Shown piece after piece: positions 1 to 6,086 of a stretch of 11,857 nucleotides of DNA; positions within the stretch are counted from its first letter, which is position 1, and the number at the start of each line of letters is the position of its first letter. The stretch is taken from NCBI GenBank assembly GCA_030040475.1, contig JASHTQ010000087.1, positions 1-11,857 of the forward strand, written 5' to 3'. This DNA is from Streptosporangiaceae bacterium (GTDB lineage: Bacteria > Actinomycetota > Actinomycetes > Streptosporangiales > Streptosporangiaceae). The position numbers were made by a program, and so were the translations under genes. Below the pieces are notes generated by a model that ran no database searches, was not told the DNA's origin, and worked only from the letters and a program-made list of their open reading frames with translations.

Positions 1-345
1 CAGCTGGCCAGCGAGCGGGACAAGGACCCGGTCTACCAGCTGATCGGCGAGAACCTCCGCGACGACGCCGGCGGCGTGGCCCAGACCGCCTACGTCGGGG
101 TGATCAACCCGCTGAACCCGCGGGTGGAAAGCCCGCAGGAGGTCAGGGACGCGCTGATCCGGGCGGCCAGCTTCATCCCGAAGGAGCAGCTCGGCTCGAC
201 CGACGACTGCGGGTTCTCGCCGTTCAGCATCGACGAGAAGCCCAGCCACGGCTCGCCGGACTTCGCCCGCCAGACCGCCTGGCAGAAGATCACCAACCGG
301 GTCGAGGGCACCAGGCTGGCCGCCGAAAAGCTCGGCGTCGGCTGA
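1..345 (+). CDS. Cobalamin-independent methionine synthase-like protein, 3' end (partial)
   Basis: The first 114 codons in the window belong to a gene that begins upstream. The sequence STDDCGFSPF (codons at about 196-225) followed by KI..RVEGTRLAAEKLG is typical of the C-terminus of the short, stand-alone COG0620/MetE-type proteins. The Cys encoded at 208-210 matches the Zn-binding Cys of the MetE catalytic barrel. The family transfers a methyl group to a zinc-bound thiol, classically homocysteine, without cobalamin; short homologues lacking the MetE N-terminal barrel may use other methyl donors, so the substrate is open. The reading frame is already open at base 1, so the internal GTG at 76 is not the start. 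The last 56 bases overlap the convergent TetR gene. The rest of the gene, with its other zinc ligands, is not visible. Confidence 0.8.
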   Translation, partial: QLASERDKDPVYQLIGENLRDDAGGVAQTAYVGVINPLNPRVESPQEVRDALIRAASFIPKEQLGSTDDCGFSPFSIDEKPSHGSPDFARQTAWQKITNRVEGTRLAAEKLGVG

Positions 346-1030
346 CGGTCACCGGAGCGGTCCCGGGCCGCGGGGTTAAGCAGCCGTACTCGCGGAGCAG
401 GAGTTCGGCGACCTCGCGGGCCCGGGCCGCGGCGGCCGTGTCACCCTCGTGCGCGGCCATGATCGAGCCCTTCATCAGGATGTGCCATTTCCGGGCGAAC
501 GAATCGGTGTCGCGGATTCCGGCTTCGGCGGCGAGGACTTCGATATAGCCGCGGATATTAGCCAGGTGGCCGACCGCCGCCTGGCGGACCGGATCGTCCC
601 TGTCCTTTACCTCGATCATCGTGGTGAGGAATGCGCAGCCCTCGAATTCCGGACGGGCGAACCACTCGGCGAACACGTCGAAAATCGCCAGCAGCTGATC
701 ACGCGCGGTTTCGCCGCGGCGGCGGCTCTCGGCCATCAGCCACTCGCGCGTCCAGCGCTCCTCGCGGCGGCGCAGGAAATCCAGGATCAGGTCGTTTTTA
801 GAGGGGAAGTTCCGGTACAGGGTCATCTTCGCGGCGCCGGCCCTGGCGATGACCGCGTCGACCCCGACCGCGCGGACGCCGTCGCTGCTGAACAGCTCGT
901 ATGCCGCCTGCCTGATCCGCTCGCGCCCGCTGTCCGGCAGTTCGCGCTTGCCGCCGGGCCGTTCGTGCGCGCTCTGGAGCCGCTCACCAGGTGAGCGTTC
1001 TGCCGGCTTGCGCCGGTCGGTTACTGCCAC
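290..1030 (-). CDS. TetR/AcrR-family transcriptional regulator
   Basis: This 246-residue protein has an Arg/Pro-rich N-terminal tail (1-35) and then a TetR-type HTH at about 37-83, including AGAAKMTLYRNFPSKNDL, the usual recognition helix followed by the TLYxxFxxK motif. An all-helical ligand domain follows (about 90-215, with FEGCAFLTTMIEV as found in several AcrR-like members). The start is the GTG at 1030, the only usable start before the HTH, with AAGG a few bases upstream. The length exceeds the usual ~200 residues because a basic, Pro-rich tail of about 30 residues runs past the helical core into the convergent methionine-synthase-like gene (56-bp overlap). Dyad and direct repeats lie over its own promoter (1055-1107), which suggests autorepression. 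The effector is unknown. No divergently transcribed partner is present. Confidence 0.87.
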   Translation of the reverse strand: MAVTDRRKPAERSPGERLQSAHERPGGKRELPDSGRERIRQAAYELFSSDGVRAVGVDAVIARAGAAKMTLYRNFPSKNDLILDFLRRREERWTREWLMAESRRRGETARDQLLAIFDVFAEWFARPEFEGCAFLTTMIEVKDRDDPVRQAAVGHLANIRGYIEVLAAEAGIRDTDSFARKWHILMKGSIMAAHEGDTAAAARAREVAELLLREYGCLTPRPGTAPVTVSRRRAFRRPAWCPRPGW

Positions 1031-1054
1031 GTGCCTTCGCTTTCCGTCGAGTTA

Positions 1055-1107
1055 ATACCTGAGTATACCTTCAGCCACCTTTACGCGATTCCGGCCGAGA
1101 CGCGTAA
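1055..1107 (-). promoter_or_regulatory. TetR-gene promoter with candidate operators
   Basis: Reading the minus strand, TATACT (1067 to 1062) is a good -10 box about 30 bases before the GTG start; no good -35 is visible. Two dyad or repeat elements surround it. One is a perfect 7-bp inverted repeat, TTACGCG at 1081-1087 and CGCGTAA at 1101-1107, with a 13-bp spacer, lying where a -35 would be. The other is a direct repeat ATACCT at 1055-1060 and 1065-1070, exactly 10 bp apart and overlapping the -10. Autorepression by the adjacent TetR protein is the simplest reading; this is inference. Confidence 0.5.
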
Positions 1108-1129
1108 TAGCCGTCGCTGCCGCGGCACA

Positions 1130-1156
1130 AAATTGCGGCCGGGAATCGAGGGCCGC
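1130..1156 (-). terminator. Weak hairpin terminator after the IclR gene
   Basis: On the minus strand GCGGCC (from 1156) pairs with GGCCGC (to 1135) across a 10-base loop and is followed by AATTTTG, a short T-run. It lies about 90 bases downstream of the IclR stop. The stem is only 6 bp, so confidence is low. Confidence 0.35.
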
Positions 1157-1245
1157 CCGCCGGGAACACGAGATCCCTTTGTTTGGAGGGATACCACCTT
1201 TCGTTCGGCGGAAAATTGATTGGTGGCTGGCGACGGAGGGGAGGG

Positions 1246-2070
1246 CTATGCATGGGCGGGACCGGCGTCGGGGTGGGGGATTTCCAGGTGCGGGCGGGAC
1301 TGCCAGGCGGCCCAGTCGGCGCTGATGTCGCCCGCGGTGGTCAGCAGCCTGGGGAGGTGCTCGTGCAGCAGGTGCTCGACGGTGGTCTCGGCGGCGTGCA
1401 CGGTGACGTTCATGGCGGCGCGGATCGCGCCGGCGCCGTCCCGGACCGGCACGGCCACCGAGCGGATGCCGGGGGCGAGTTCCTCGTCGGCCAGCGCCCA
1501 GCCGCGCGCCCTGACCTCGGCAAGCTCGTCCCGAAAGAGCTCGGGTGACCGGGCGGCGGGCAGCAGGCCGGAACGGCTCGGCTGGGCCAGCGTGGCCTCG
1601 ACCCGGTCCGGGGGCAGCGCGGCCAGCAGGACCTTGCCCTGCGAGGTCTGCGCGGCGGGGAACACGGTGCCGATGTCGACCCGCAGCGCGATCAGCTTGG
1701 GCACCGAGACCCGGGCCACGTAGATGATGTCGGAGCCGGTGAGCTGGGCCATCGAGGACGACTCGCCGGTGCGGGCGACGAGCGCCGCCATGTGCGGGCG
1801 GGCGATCTCCCACAGGCCGAGCGAGCCGACGTAGGCCATGCCAAGCGTCATGACCTTCGGGGTCAGCTCGAACGTGCCGTCTGAGGACCGGACGAAGCCG
1901 AGTTCCTCCAGGGTGAGCAGCAGCCGGCGGGCAGTGGGCCTGGCCAGGCCGGCCGCGGCGGCCACCTCGCTCAGCGACATGCCGCGATGGACGGCGCTGA
2001 ACGAGGCCACGATGTCTAGCCCGCGGGCCAGCGATTCCACGAAGTCCGGCCCGCTGCCGCGCCCGGCCAT
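1246..2070 (-). CDS. IclR-family transcriptional regulator (PcaR/PobR-like)
   Basis: This 274-residue protein has the IclR layout. Residues about 10-70 form the winged HTH (FVESLARGLDIVASF, then LSEVAAAAGLARPTARRLLLTLEELGFV), and about 80-255 the effector-binding domain, including TSQGKVLLAALP and GWALADEELAPGIRSVAVPV. The FVESLARGLDI opening and the effector-domain wording resemble the PcaR/PcaU/PobR group that controls aromatic-acid catabolism, which fits the divergent ring-cleavage operon starting at 2353. Members of this group often activate their operon and control their own gene. The ATG at 2070 puts the HTH at the usual distance but has only a weak ribosome site; a much stronger one belongs to a 15-codon ORF just upstream (2087-2134), so the true N-terminus needs care. 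The effector is probably an aromatic acid or ring-cleavage product (inference). Confidence 0.88.
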   Translation of the reverse strand: MAGRGSGPDFVESLARGLDIVASFSAVHRGMSLSEVAAAAGLARPTARRLLLTLEELGFVRSSDGTFELTPKVMTLGMAYVGSLGLWEIARPHMAALVARTGESSSMAQLTGSDIIYVARVSVPKLIALRVDIGTVFPAAQTSQGKVLLAALPPDRVEATLAQPSRSGLLPAARSPELFRDELAEVRARGWALADEELAPGIRSVAVPVRDGAGAIRAAMNVTVHAAETTVEHLLHEHLPRLLTTAGDISADWAAWQSRPHLEIPHPDAGPAHA

Positions 2071-2086
2071 CTGCCGCTGCCCCGGG

Positions 2087-2144
2087 TTAGCCGAGCCGGT
2101 CCGGATGCGTGCCGCCGCAGGATGAATCCGCCATCACGACCTCC
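2087..2144 (-). other. 15-codon upstream ORF with strong Shine-Dalgarno before the IclR gene
   Basis: On the minus strand GGAGG (2144 to 2140) is followed 5 bases later by ATG (2134). This opens MADSSCGGTHPDRLG and stops at TAA (2089 to 2087), 16 bases before the IclR start, in a different frame. It is the best ribosome site in the region. It could be a leader peptide that couples translation to the regulator. It could also mark the real start of the IclR gene, if the frame were interrupted by a 1-base indel or sequencing error. Neither can be decided from this sequence. Confidence 0.35.
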
Positions 2145-2163
2145 AGAGGGTAGTCGGGTGTGT

Positions 2164-2179
2164 GCGGACGATCGTCCGC
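2164..2179. promoter_or_regulatory. Perfect 16-bp palindrome, candidate IclR operator
   Basis: GCGGACGATCGTCCGC is a perfect dyad in the divergent region between the IclR gene and the catabolic operon. It sits 20 bases before the Shine-Dalgarno of the IclR leader ORF and about 75 bases before the operon -35. Its CGGAC/GTCCG half-sites recur in the second dyad at 2308-2324. The position fits an IclR autoregulatory or activator site; binding is inferred. Confidence 0.5.
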
Positions 2180-2254
2180 TATACGACCAGGATTACTGAC
2201 TTGCCACGCAACCTGGGAACGTCCCCGATGCGGCGGCCGGCTTGCAGACCTAGC

Positions 2255-2282
2255 TTGACAGGGGGCCTGCCAGGTCTAGGCT
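2255..2282 (+). promoter_or_regulatory. Promoter of the CoA-transferase/dioxygenase operon
   Basis: TTGACA (2255-2260), a 16-bp spacer and TAGGCT (2277-2282) form a good sigma-70/HrdB-type promoter. It places the transcript start near 2289-2290 and gives an untranslated leader of about 60 bases before the ATG at 2353. It is the best promoter match in the window. Confidence 0.6.
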
Positions 2283-2307
2283 GGTCCCTACACCTTCCAT
2301 GGACGGC

Positions 2308-2324
2308 TGTCCGTATGACGGACA
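2308..2324. promoter_or_regulatory. 7-3-7 inverted repeat in the operon leader, candidate operator
   Basis: TGTCCGT and ACGGACA flank ATG as a perfect 7-bp inverted repeat, about 20 bases downstream of the predicted transcript start and before the first gene. It shares the GTCCG/CGGAC core with the 2164-2179 palindrome, in the opposite half-site order. A protein bound here would block elongation or initiation, so it could be a repression site for the IclR protein. Confidence 0.45.
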
Positions 2325-2352
2325 ATCCTACGACGAGAGGCACCTGGGGGCA

Positions 2353-3510
2353 ATGACGGGATCCGAGCCGGCCACTGGGCCGCTGGCCGGGCTGCTGGTA
2401 GCCGACTTCTCCCGGATCCTCGCCGGGCCTTACGCGACCATGCTGCTGGCCGACCTTGGCGCCGACGTGATCAAGGTCGAGAGCCCGAGCGGGGACGACA
2501 CCCGCACCTGGCAGCCGCCGGTCAGGGACGGCGTCTCGACCTATTACCTGAGCGTCAACCGCAACAAGCGGTCGATCGCGCTCGACCTGCGCGAGCCCGG
2601 GGACCTGGCGGTGGCGCGCGAGCTTGCGCGACGGGCCGACGTGTTCGTGGAGAACTTCAGGCCGGGCGGCCTTGCTCGCTTCGGGCTCGACTACGATGCC
2701 GTCTCCGCGGGCAACCCGGGGGTCGTGTACGCCTCGATCAGCGGGTTCGGCAGCGGGCCCAAGGGGGCGGCGCTGCCGGGGTACGACCTGATCGTGCAGG
2801 CCATCTCGGGGCTGATGAGCGTGACCGGGGACCCGGACGGCGAGCCGTTCCGCGCCGGGGTCGCGGTGTTCGACGTGATCTCGGGGCTGCACGCCACGAT
2901 CGGGATCCTGGCCGCGCTGAACCTGCGGCACCAGACCGGGATCGGGCAGCACATCGAGATCAGCCTGCTGGCCTCGGCGATGTCGGGCCTGGTGAACCAG
3001 ACCGGCGCTTTCGTCGCAGCCGGGGTGGTGCCGTTCCGGATGGGCAACAGCCATCCCAGCCTGTTCCCGTACGAGCCGCTGCCGTGCGCCGACGGGGAAC
3101 TGGTCATCACGGCGGGCAACGACCTGCAGTTCGGCAAGCTCGCCGAGGCGCTCGGGCTGCCCGAGCTGGTCGAAGACCCCCGGTTCGTGCGGAACGAGGA
3201 CAGGACGGCTAACCGGGAAGAGCTGCGCCCGCTGCTGGTCGAGCGGCTGCGCACCCGCAGCAAGCAGGACTGGTTCCGGACGCTGACCGCGGTCGGCGTG
3301 CCGTGCGGGCCGATCAACACGATCGACCAGGGGGTGGCGTTCGCCTCGGAGGTGGGGCTGTCGCCGGTGGTCGTGGCCGGGAAGGGCGACGCGGCGATGC
3401 CGTCGGTGCGCAACCCGATCACGTTCTCGGCGACGCCGCCGTCCTACCGGCTGCCGCCGCCTTCGCTCGACGAGCACGGCGAGGAGATCCGGCGGTGGCT
3501 TTGTGAGTAG
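2353..3510 (+). CDS. Family III (CaiB/BaiF-type) CoA-transferase
   Basis: This 385-residue protein shows the family III pattern from the first residues: GLLVADFSRILAGPYATMLL, ADLGADVIKVE, NRNKRSIALDL, VENFRPG and GYDLIVQAISGLMSVTG. Asp145 in that GYD motif is the expected nucleophile, which forms the acyl/CoA intermediate. Such enzymes move CoA from one acyl-CoA to a free carboxylic acid in the cytoplasm, and the length is normal. The ATG at 2353 (GGGGG just upstream) is preferred over the ATG at 2299, which lies 10 bases after the predicted transcript start with no ribosome site and would add 18 residues unlike the family. It is the first gene of the operon and overlaps the next gene by 8 bases, so the lyase downstream probably uses its product. 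The substrate is unknown; a carboxylic ring-cleavage product or a hydroxy-tricarboxylic acid is inferred. Confidence 0.93.
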   Translation: MTGSEPATGPLAGLLVADFSRILAGPYATMLLADLGADVIKVESPSGDDTRTWQPPVRDGVSTYYLSVNRNKRSIALDLREPGDLAVARELARRADVFVENFRPGGLARFGLDYDAVSAGNPGVVYASISGFGSGPKGAALPGYDLIVQAISGLMSVTGDPDGEPFRAGVAVFDVISGLHATIGILAALNLRHQTGIGQHIEISLLASAMSGLVNQTGAFVAAGVVPFRMGNSHPSLFPYEPLPCADGELVITAGNDLQFGKLAEALGLPELVEDPRFVRNEDRTANREELRPLLVERLRTRSKQDWFRTLTAVGVPCGPINTIDQGVAFASEVGLSPVVVAGKGDAAMPSVRNPITFSATPPSYRLPPPSLDEHGEEIRRWLCE

Positions 3511-4303
3511 CGTTCCTTCGTTCCCTACCTCGCTCGGGACCTCGACGGCCGACGAGATACGGCTGCTCGGGCAGGACCTGACGGCCGACCTGATGGGCAA
3601 GGTCAGCTTCGGCGAGCTGGCGTTCTGGCTGGTCGCGCTGCGGCGGCCGACGCCGTCGGAGACCCGGGTGTTCGAGGCCGTGCTCGTCGCGCTGGCCGAT
3701 CACGGGTTCACGCCGACCGCGATCGCCGCGCGGCTGACCTACCTGTCGGCACCGGACTCGCTGCAGGGGGCGCTGGCCGCCGGGCTGCTCGGCGGCGGGT
3801 CGCGGTTCCTCGGGGTGACCGAGGACTGCGGTGTGTACCTGCATGCCGTGCTGTCTTCTGTTCCCGGTTCGTTGCCGTCCGACTCCGACGATGCCGGCTG
3901 GGATTCGCTGGCGCTTGCCGCGGTGCGGGAAACCCAGGCGGCGGGGCGGTTCGTGCCCGGGCTCGGGCACCCGGTGCACAAGGTGACCGATCCGCGGACG
4001 CCGGCGCTTCTCGCGATTGCCGAGGAGGAGGGGCTGCGGGGGCCGCACCTCCGGCTGCTGCAGGCCATCGGCCGGGTGCACCCGCAGGTGCTCGGGCGGC
4101 GGCTGCCGCTCAACGGGGCCGGCGTCTGCGGCGCGGCGCTCGCCGACCTCGGCCTGCCGGTCGAGATGCTGCGCGGGTTCGCCCTGCTCGCGCGGGCGGC
4201 GGGGCTGCTCGGGCAGATCGCCGAGGAACAGCGCCGGCCGATCGGGATGGACGCCTACCTGACCGTGGACCGCAACGCGGTCTATGTTGATCCTGATTCC
4301 TGA
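3503..4303 (+). CDS. Citrate-synthase-fold lyase (citryl-CoA lyase-like)
   Basis: This 266-residue protein matches the short citrate synthase/citryl-CoA lyase family. LVALADHGFTPTAIAAR (around His67) corresponds to the synthase HADHE.NAST region, GSRFLGVTED (99-108) to the CoA-side loop, GLGHPVHKVTDPR (His156) to the conserved GHxV His, and LPLNGAGVCGAALADLGLP (201-219) to the NVD region. Phe102 replaces the synthase HGGA histidine, as in ATP-citrate lyase (DRFGG), which argues for cleavage. Ala206 stands where synthases and lyases have the catalytic Asp. The family makes or breaks a C-C bond between acetyl-CoA and an oxo acid. The GTG start lies in the last bases of the CoA-transferase gene (GTGAGTAG), so the two are translationally coupled, and the pair probably acts in sequence: CoA activation, then cleavage. 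An alternative name is citrate synthase-like protein of unknown reaction. Confidence 0.83.
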   Translation: MSSVPSFPTSLGTSTADEIRLLGQDLTADLMGKVSFGELAFWLVALRRPTPSETRVFEAVLVALADHGFTPTAIAARLTYLSAPDSLQGALAAGLLGGGSRFLGVTEDCGVYLHAVLSSVPGSLPSDSDDAGWDSLALAAVRETQAAGRFVPGLGHPVHKVTDPRTPALLAIAEEEGLRGPHLRLLQAIGRVHPQVLGRRLPLNGAGVCGAALADLGLPVEMLRGFALLARAAGLLGQIAEEQRRPIGMDAYLTVDRNAVYVDPDS

Positions 4304-4320
4304 TCCGGAAGGGGGCCTGC

Positions 4321-5190
4321 ATGGCCACCGTCGCAGCGGTCATCGCCTCGACGCATCACCCTTTCTATTACCGCGCGAGCACCTCGGTCGGCGAGGAACG
4401 GCCGCCGTTCGCGGACGAGTGGGTGGCCAAGATCGAGGCGTTCCGCGACACGCTCACCAGGGCCTCGCCAGATGTGCTCTTGATGGTCGGCAGCGACCAC
4501 TTCCACCAGCTGTGGCTGGACAACATGCCGCAGTTCCTGGTCGGCAAGGCGCCGTTCTTCGACGCGAACTGGTACAACGAGGAGCGCGAGTTCGGGCTGC
4601 CGCGGATGCGGCTGGCGGGCGACGAATCGCTGGCGGCTTTTCTTTTGCGGTCGGGCCTTGACGCCGGGTTTGACCTCGCTTTCAGCAACGAGCTGCGGAT
4701 CGACCACAGCGTGACCTGCCCGATCATCACGCTGCGGCCGCAGGCCGACCTGCCGATCGTGCCCGTGTACACGAACATCTTCGCGCCGCCGATGCCGCAG
4801 CCGTCGCGGTTCGTGGCATTGGGACGCGCCTTGCGAGCGATGGTGGAGGCGTGGCCGTCGGATAAGCGGGTGGCGATCATCGGGACTGGGCACCTGTCGC
4901 TCGAGCTGGGCGGGCCGCGCCAGTTCGGGCCGCACGGGCCGGACCCCGAGTTCGACCGGAAGGCGGTGGCGTGGATCGCTAACGGGGATCTGGAGCGGTG
5001 CCTGGCCGAGGTCACGCTGGACAGCCTGCACGCGCCGGGGAACGCGACGCACGGGTTCATGGACTTCATGCTGATGATGGGCGCCGCGGGCGACGGCGTG
5101 AAGGCCGACTACGTCGACAGCCTCGACCTGTTCCACACCATGGAGGCGTACTTCACCTGGTATCCGTCGGGAGGTTCTGGTTCGCGATGA
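4321..5190 (+). CDS. LigB-type class III extradiol ring-cleavage dioxygenase, catalytic subunit
   Basis: The 289 residues fit the LigB superfamily. ASTHHP (His12/His13) and MVGSDHFHQLW (His60/His62) supply the two histidine iron ligands, and NELRIDHSVTCPIITL with PIVPVYTNIFAPP is the family core. These Fe(II) enzymes split catechol-type rings beside the two hydroxyls using O2. Two usual features look different. The GTGGxSH-type motif that carries the catalytic histidine reads GTGHLSLELGG (188-198). The region where a Glu iron ligand is expected reads GNATHGFMDFM (240-250), with no Glu. The start at 4321 has a strong GGAAGGGGG site (4307-4315). It follows the lyase gene after 17 bases and overlaps the small-subunit gene by ATGA. 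Its substrate could be protocatechuate, gallate or a related catechol; the sequence does not decide. Confidence 0.85.
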   Translation: MATVAAVIASTHHPFYYRASTSVGEERPPFADEWVAKIEAFRDTLTRASPDVLLMVGSDHFHQLWLDNMPQFLVGKAPFFDANWYNEEREFGLPRMRLAGDESLAAFLLRSGLDAGFDLAFSNELRIDHSVTCPIITLRPQADLPIVPVYTNIFAPPMPQPSRFVALGRALRAMVEAWPSDKRVAIIGTGHLSLELGGPRQFGPHGPDPEFDRKAVAWIANGDLERCLAEVTLDSLHAPGNATHGFMDFMLMMGAAGDGVKADYVDSLDLFHTMEAYFTWYPSGGSGSR

Positions 5191-5546
5191 GCAAGTACCT
5201 GCTGGACAAGTTCCTGTACACGGTGGACAGGGACCCGGTGCTCGTGGAGCAGTACCGGGAGGAGCCCGCGCACCTGGTGGACTGGTGGGAGCGGGAGATG
5301 GCGAACGTGCTGCTGAACTCCCACGCCGGGGAGAAGTCGACGTGGCTGTCGTTTACCTCGGAGGAGCGGCTGGCGCTGGTCTCGCAGGATCACGTGGCGC
5401 TGTTCGAGCTCGGCGCGCACCCGTTCCTCACGCTGACGCTGTTCATCGCGATGTTCGAGCGCGACCACGGGCCGCTTGAGTACCAGATCGCCTACGCGCG
5501 GGCGATGGATCACCTGCACCTGCCGTATCCCGATATCGCTACGTGA
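5187..5546 (+). CDS. LigA-type small (alpha) subunit of the extradiol dioxygenase
   Basis: This 119-residue protein matches the LigA fold. It has a helical N-terminus (KYLLDKFLYTVDRDPVLVEQY) and then the most conserved stretch FTSEERLALVSQDHVALFELGAHPFLTL (about 53-80), which resembles LT..ER.ALL..D...L.ELGAHPFL in protocatechuate 4,5-dioxygenase alpha subunits. In LigAB this subunit caps the active site of the catalytic subunit and adds no iron ligand. The ATG at 5187 overlaps the LigB stop as ATGA, with GGGAGG at 5169-5174, so the two subunits are coupled. The order (B then A) is the reverse of the Sphingobium ligAB arrangement. Pairing with the neighbour is inferred from both families and the overlap. 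Confidence 0.85.
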   Translation: MSKYLLDKFLYTVDRDPVLVEQYREEPAHLVDWWEREMANVLLNSHAGEKSTWLSFTSEERLALVSQDHVALFELGAHPFLTLTLFIAMFERDHGPLEYQIAYARAMDHLHLPYPDIAT

Positions 5547-5574
5547 TCGCTTTCCCTGTGTTTGGAGCTTCGGC

Positions 5575-6000
5575 ATGATCAGAGCGCTGTACGCGGTGGC
5601 CAGGATCGCGCTGGCCGTGGTCTTCATCAGGTCGGGGTACGAGGTGGTGCGGGCGCCGACGAAGGCCGCGGCGACCGCGGGGCCGCTGCTGGGTTCGCTG
5701 CGCTCGCGGGTTTCTTTGCCGTTGCCCGTGCCGTTGCCCGAGGATGAGGATCTGGTGCGGGCCAATGCGGCGGCGCAGGTCGCGGGCGGAGTGCTGCTCG
5801 CTTCGGGGATCGCGCCGCAGCTGGCGGCGGGGGTGCTGATGGGGTCGCTGGTGCCGACGACGTTCGCCGGGCACTCGTTCTGGAAGCACGAGGACCCCGC
5901 CCAGCGGTTCAATCAGCGCAACCACTTCAACAAGAACATCGGATTGTTCGGCGGACTGCTGCTCGTGGTGCTCACTGGCGGGAAGGCGCGGCGGAATTAG
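5575..6000 (+). CDS. DoxX-like integral membrane protein
   Basis: This 141-residue protein has three or four membrane segments (about 4-21, 62-80, 83-99 and 118-134). It carries the DoxX signature SFWKHEDPAQRFNQ...HFNKNIGLFGGLLLV (101-130). DoxX proteins are small membrane proteins linked to quinone or thiol redox work, and one member is a subunit of an archaeal thiosulfate:quinone oxidoreductase; most bacterial ones have no settled role. The ATG at 5575 has GGAG 7 bases upstream (5564-5567) and lies 28 bases after the dioxygenase small-subunit stop, so it is the last gene of the operon. An upstream in-frame ATG at 5476 is rejected because it lies inside the LigA gene and adds no family-like residues. 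A link to ring-cleavage chemistry is only positional. Confidence 0.85.
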   Translation: MIRALYAVARIALAVVFIRSGYEVVRAPTKAAATAGPLLGSLRSRVSLPLPVPLPEDEDLVRANAAAQVAGGVLLASGIAPQLAAGVLMGSLVPTTFAGHSFWKHEDPAQRFNQRNHFNKNIGLFGGLLLVVLTGGKARRN

Positions 6001-6058
6001 CACGGTGACCGTCGGCGGCGCGTTATTCATGATGCCGAACGAGCGGTGGTTTCACTCC

Positions 6059-6086
6059 CGGGTTCCCGGTTCGCGGTTCCGGGTTC
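6059..6086. repeat. Four tandem copies of a 7-bp unit
   Basis: CGGGTTC, CCGGTTC, GCGGTTC and CGGGTTC follow one another without gaps, differing only at the first two bases. They end exactly where the terminator hairpin begins. The array lies between the convergent DoxX and peptidase genes and is too short to assign a role; slippage is the likely origin. Confidence 0.75.

Noticed and set aside
449..994. 181-codon plus-strand ORF opposite the TetR gene
   Set aside because: It is an antisense shadow; the minus strand encodes a clear TetR HTH and ligand domain.
2179..3600. Long minus-strand open frame opposite the CoA-transferase gene
   Set aside because: It is an Arg/Pro/His/Gln-rich translation typical of the antisense of high-GC coding DNA; the plus strand has a full family III CoA-transferase.
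3419..4081. Minus-strand ORF opposite the citrate-synthase-like gene
   Set aside because: Low-complexity Arg/Pro/Gln/His composition without family motifs; shadow of the coding strand.
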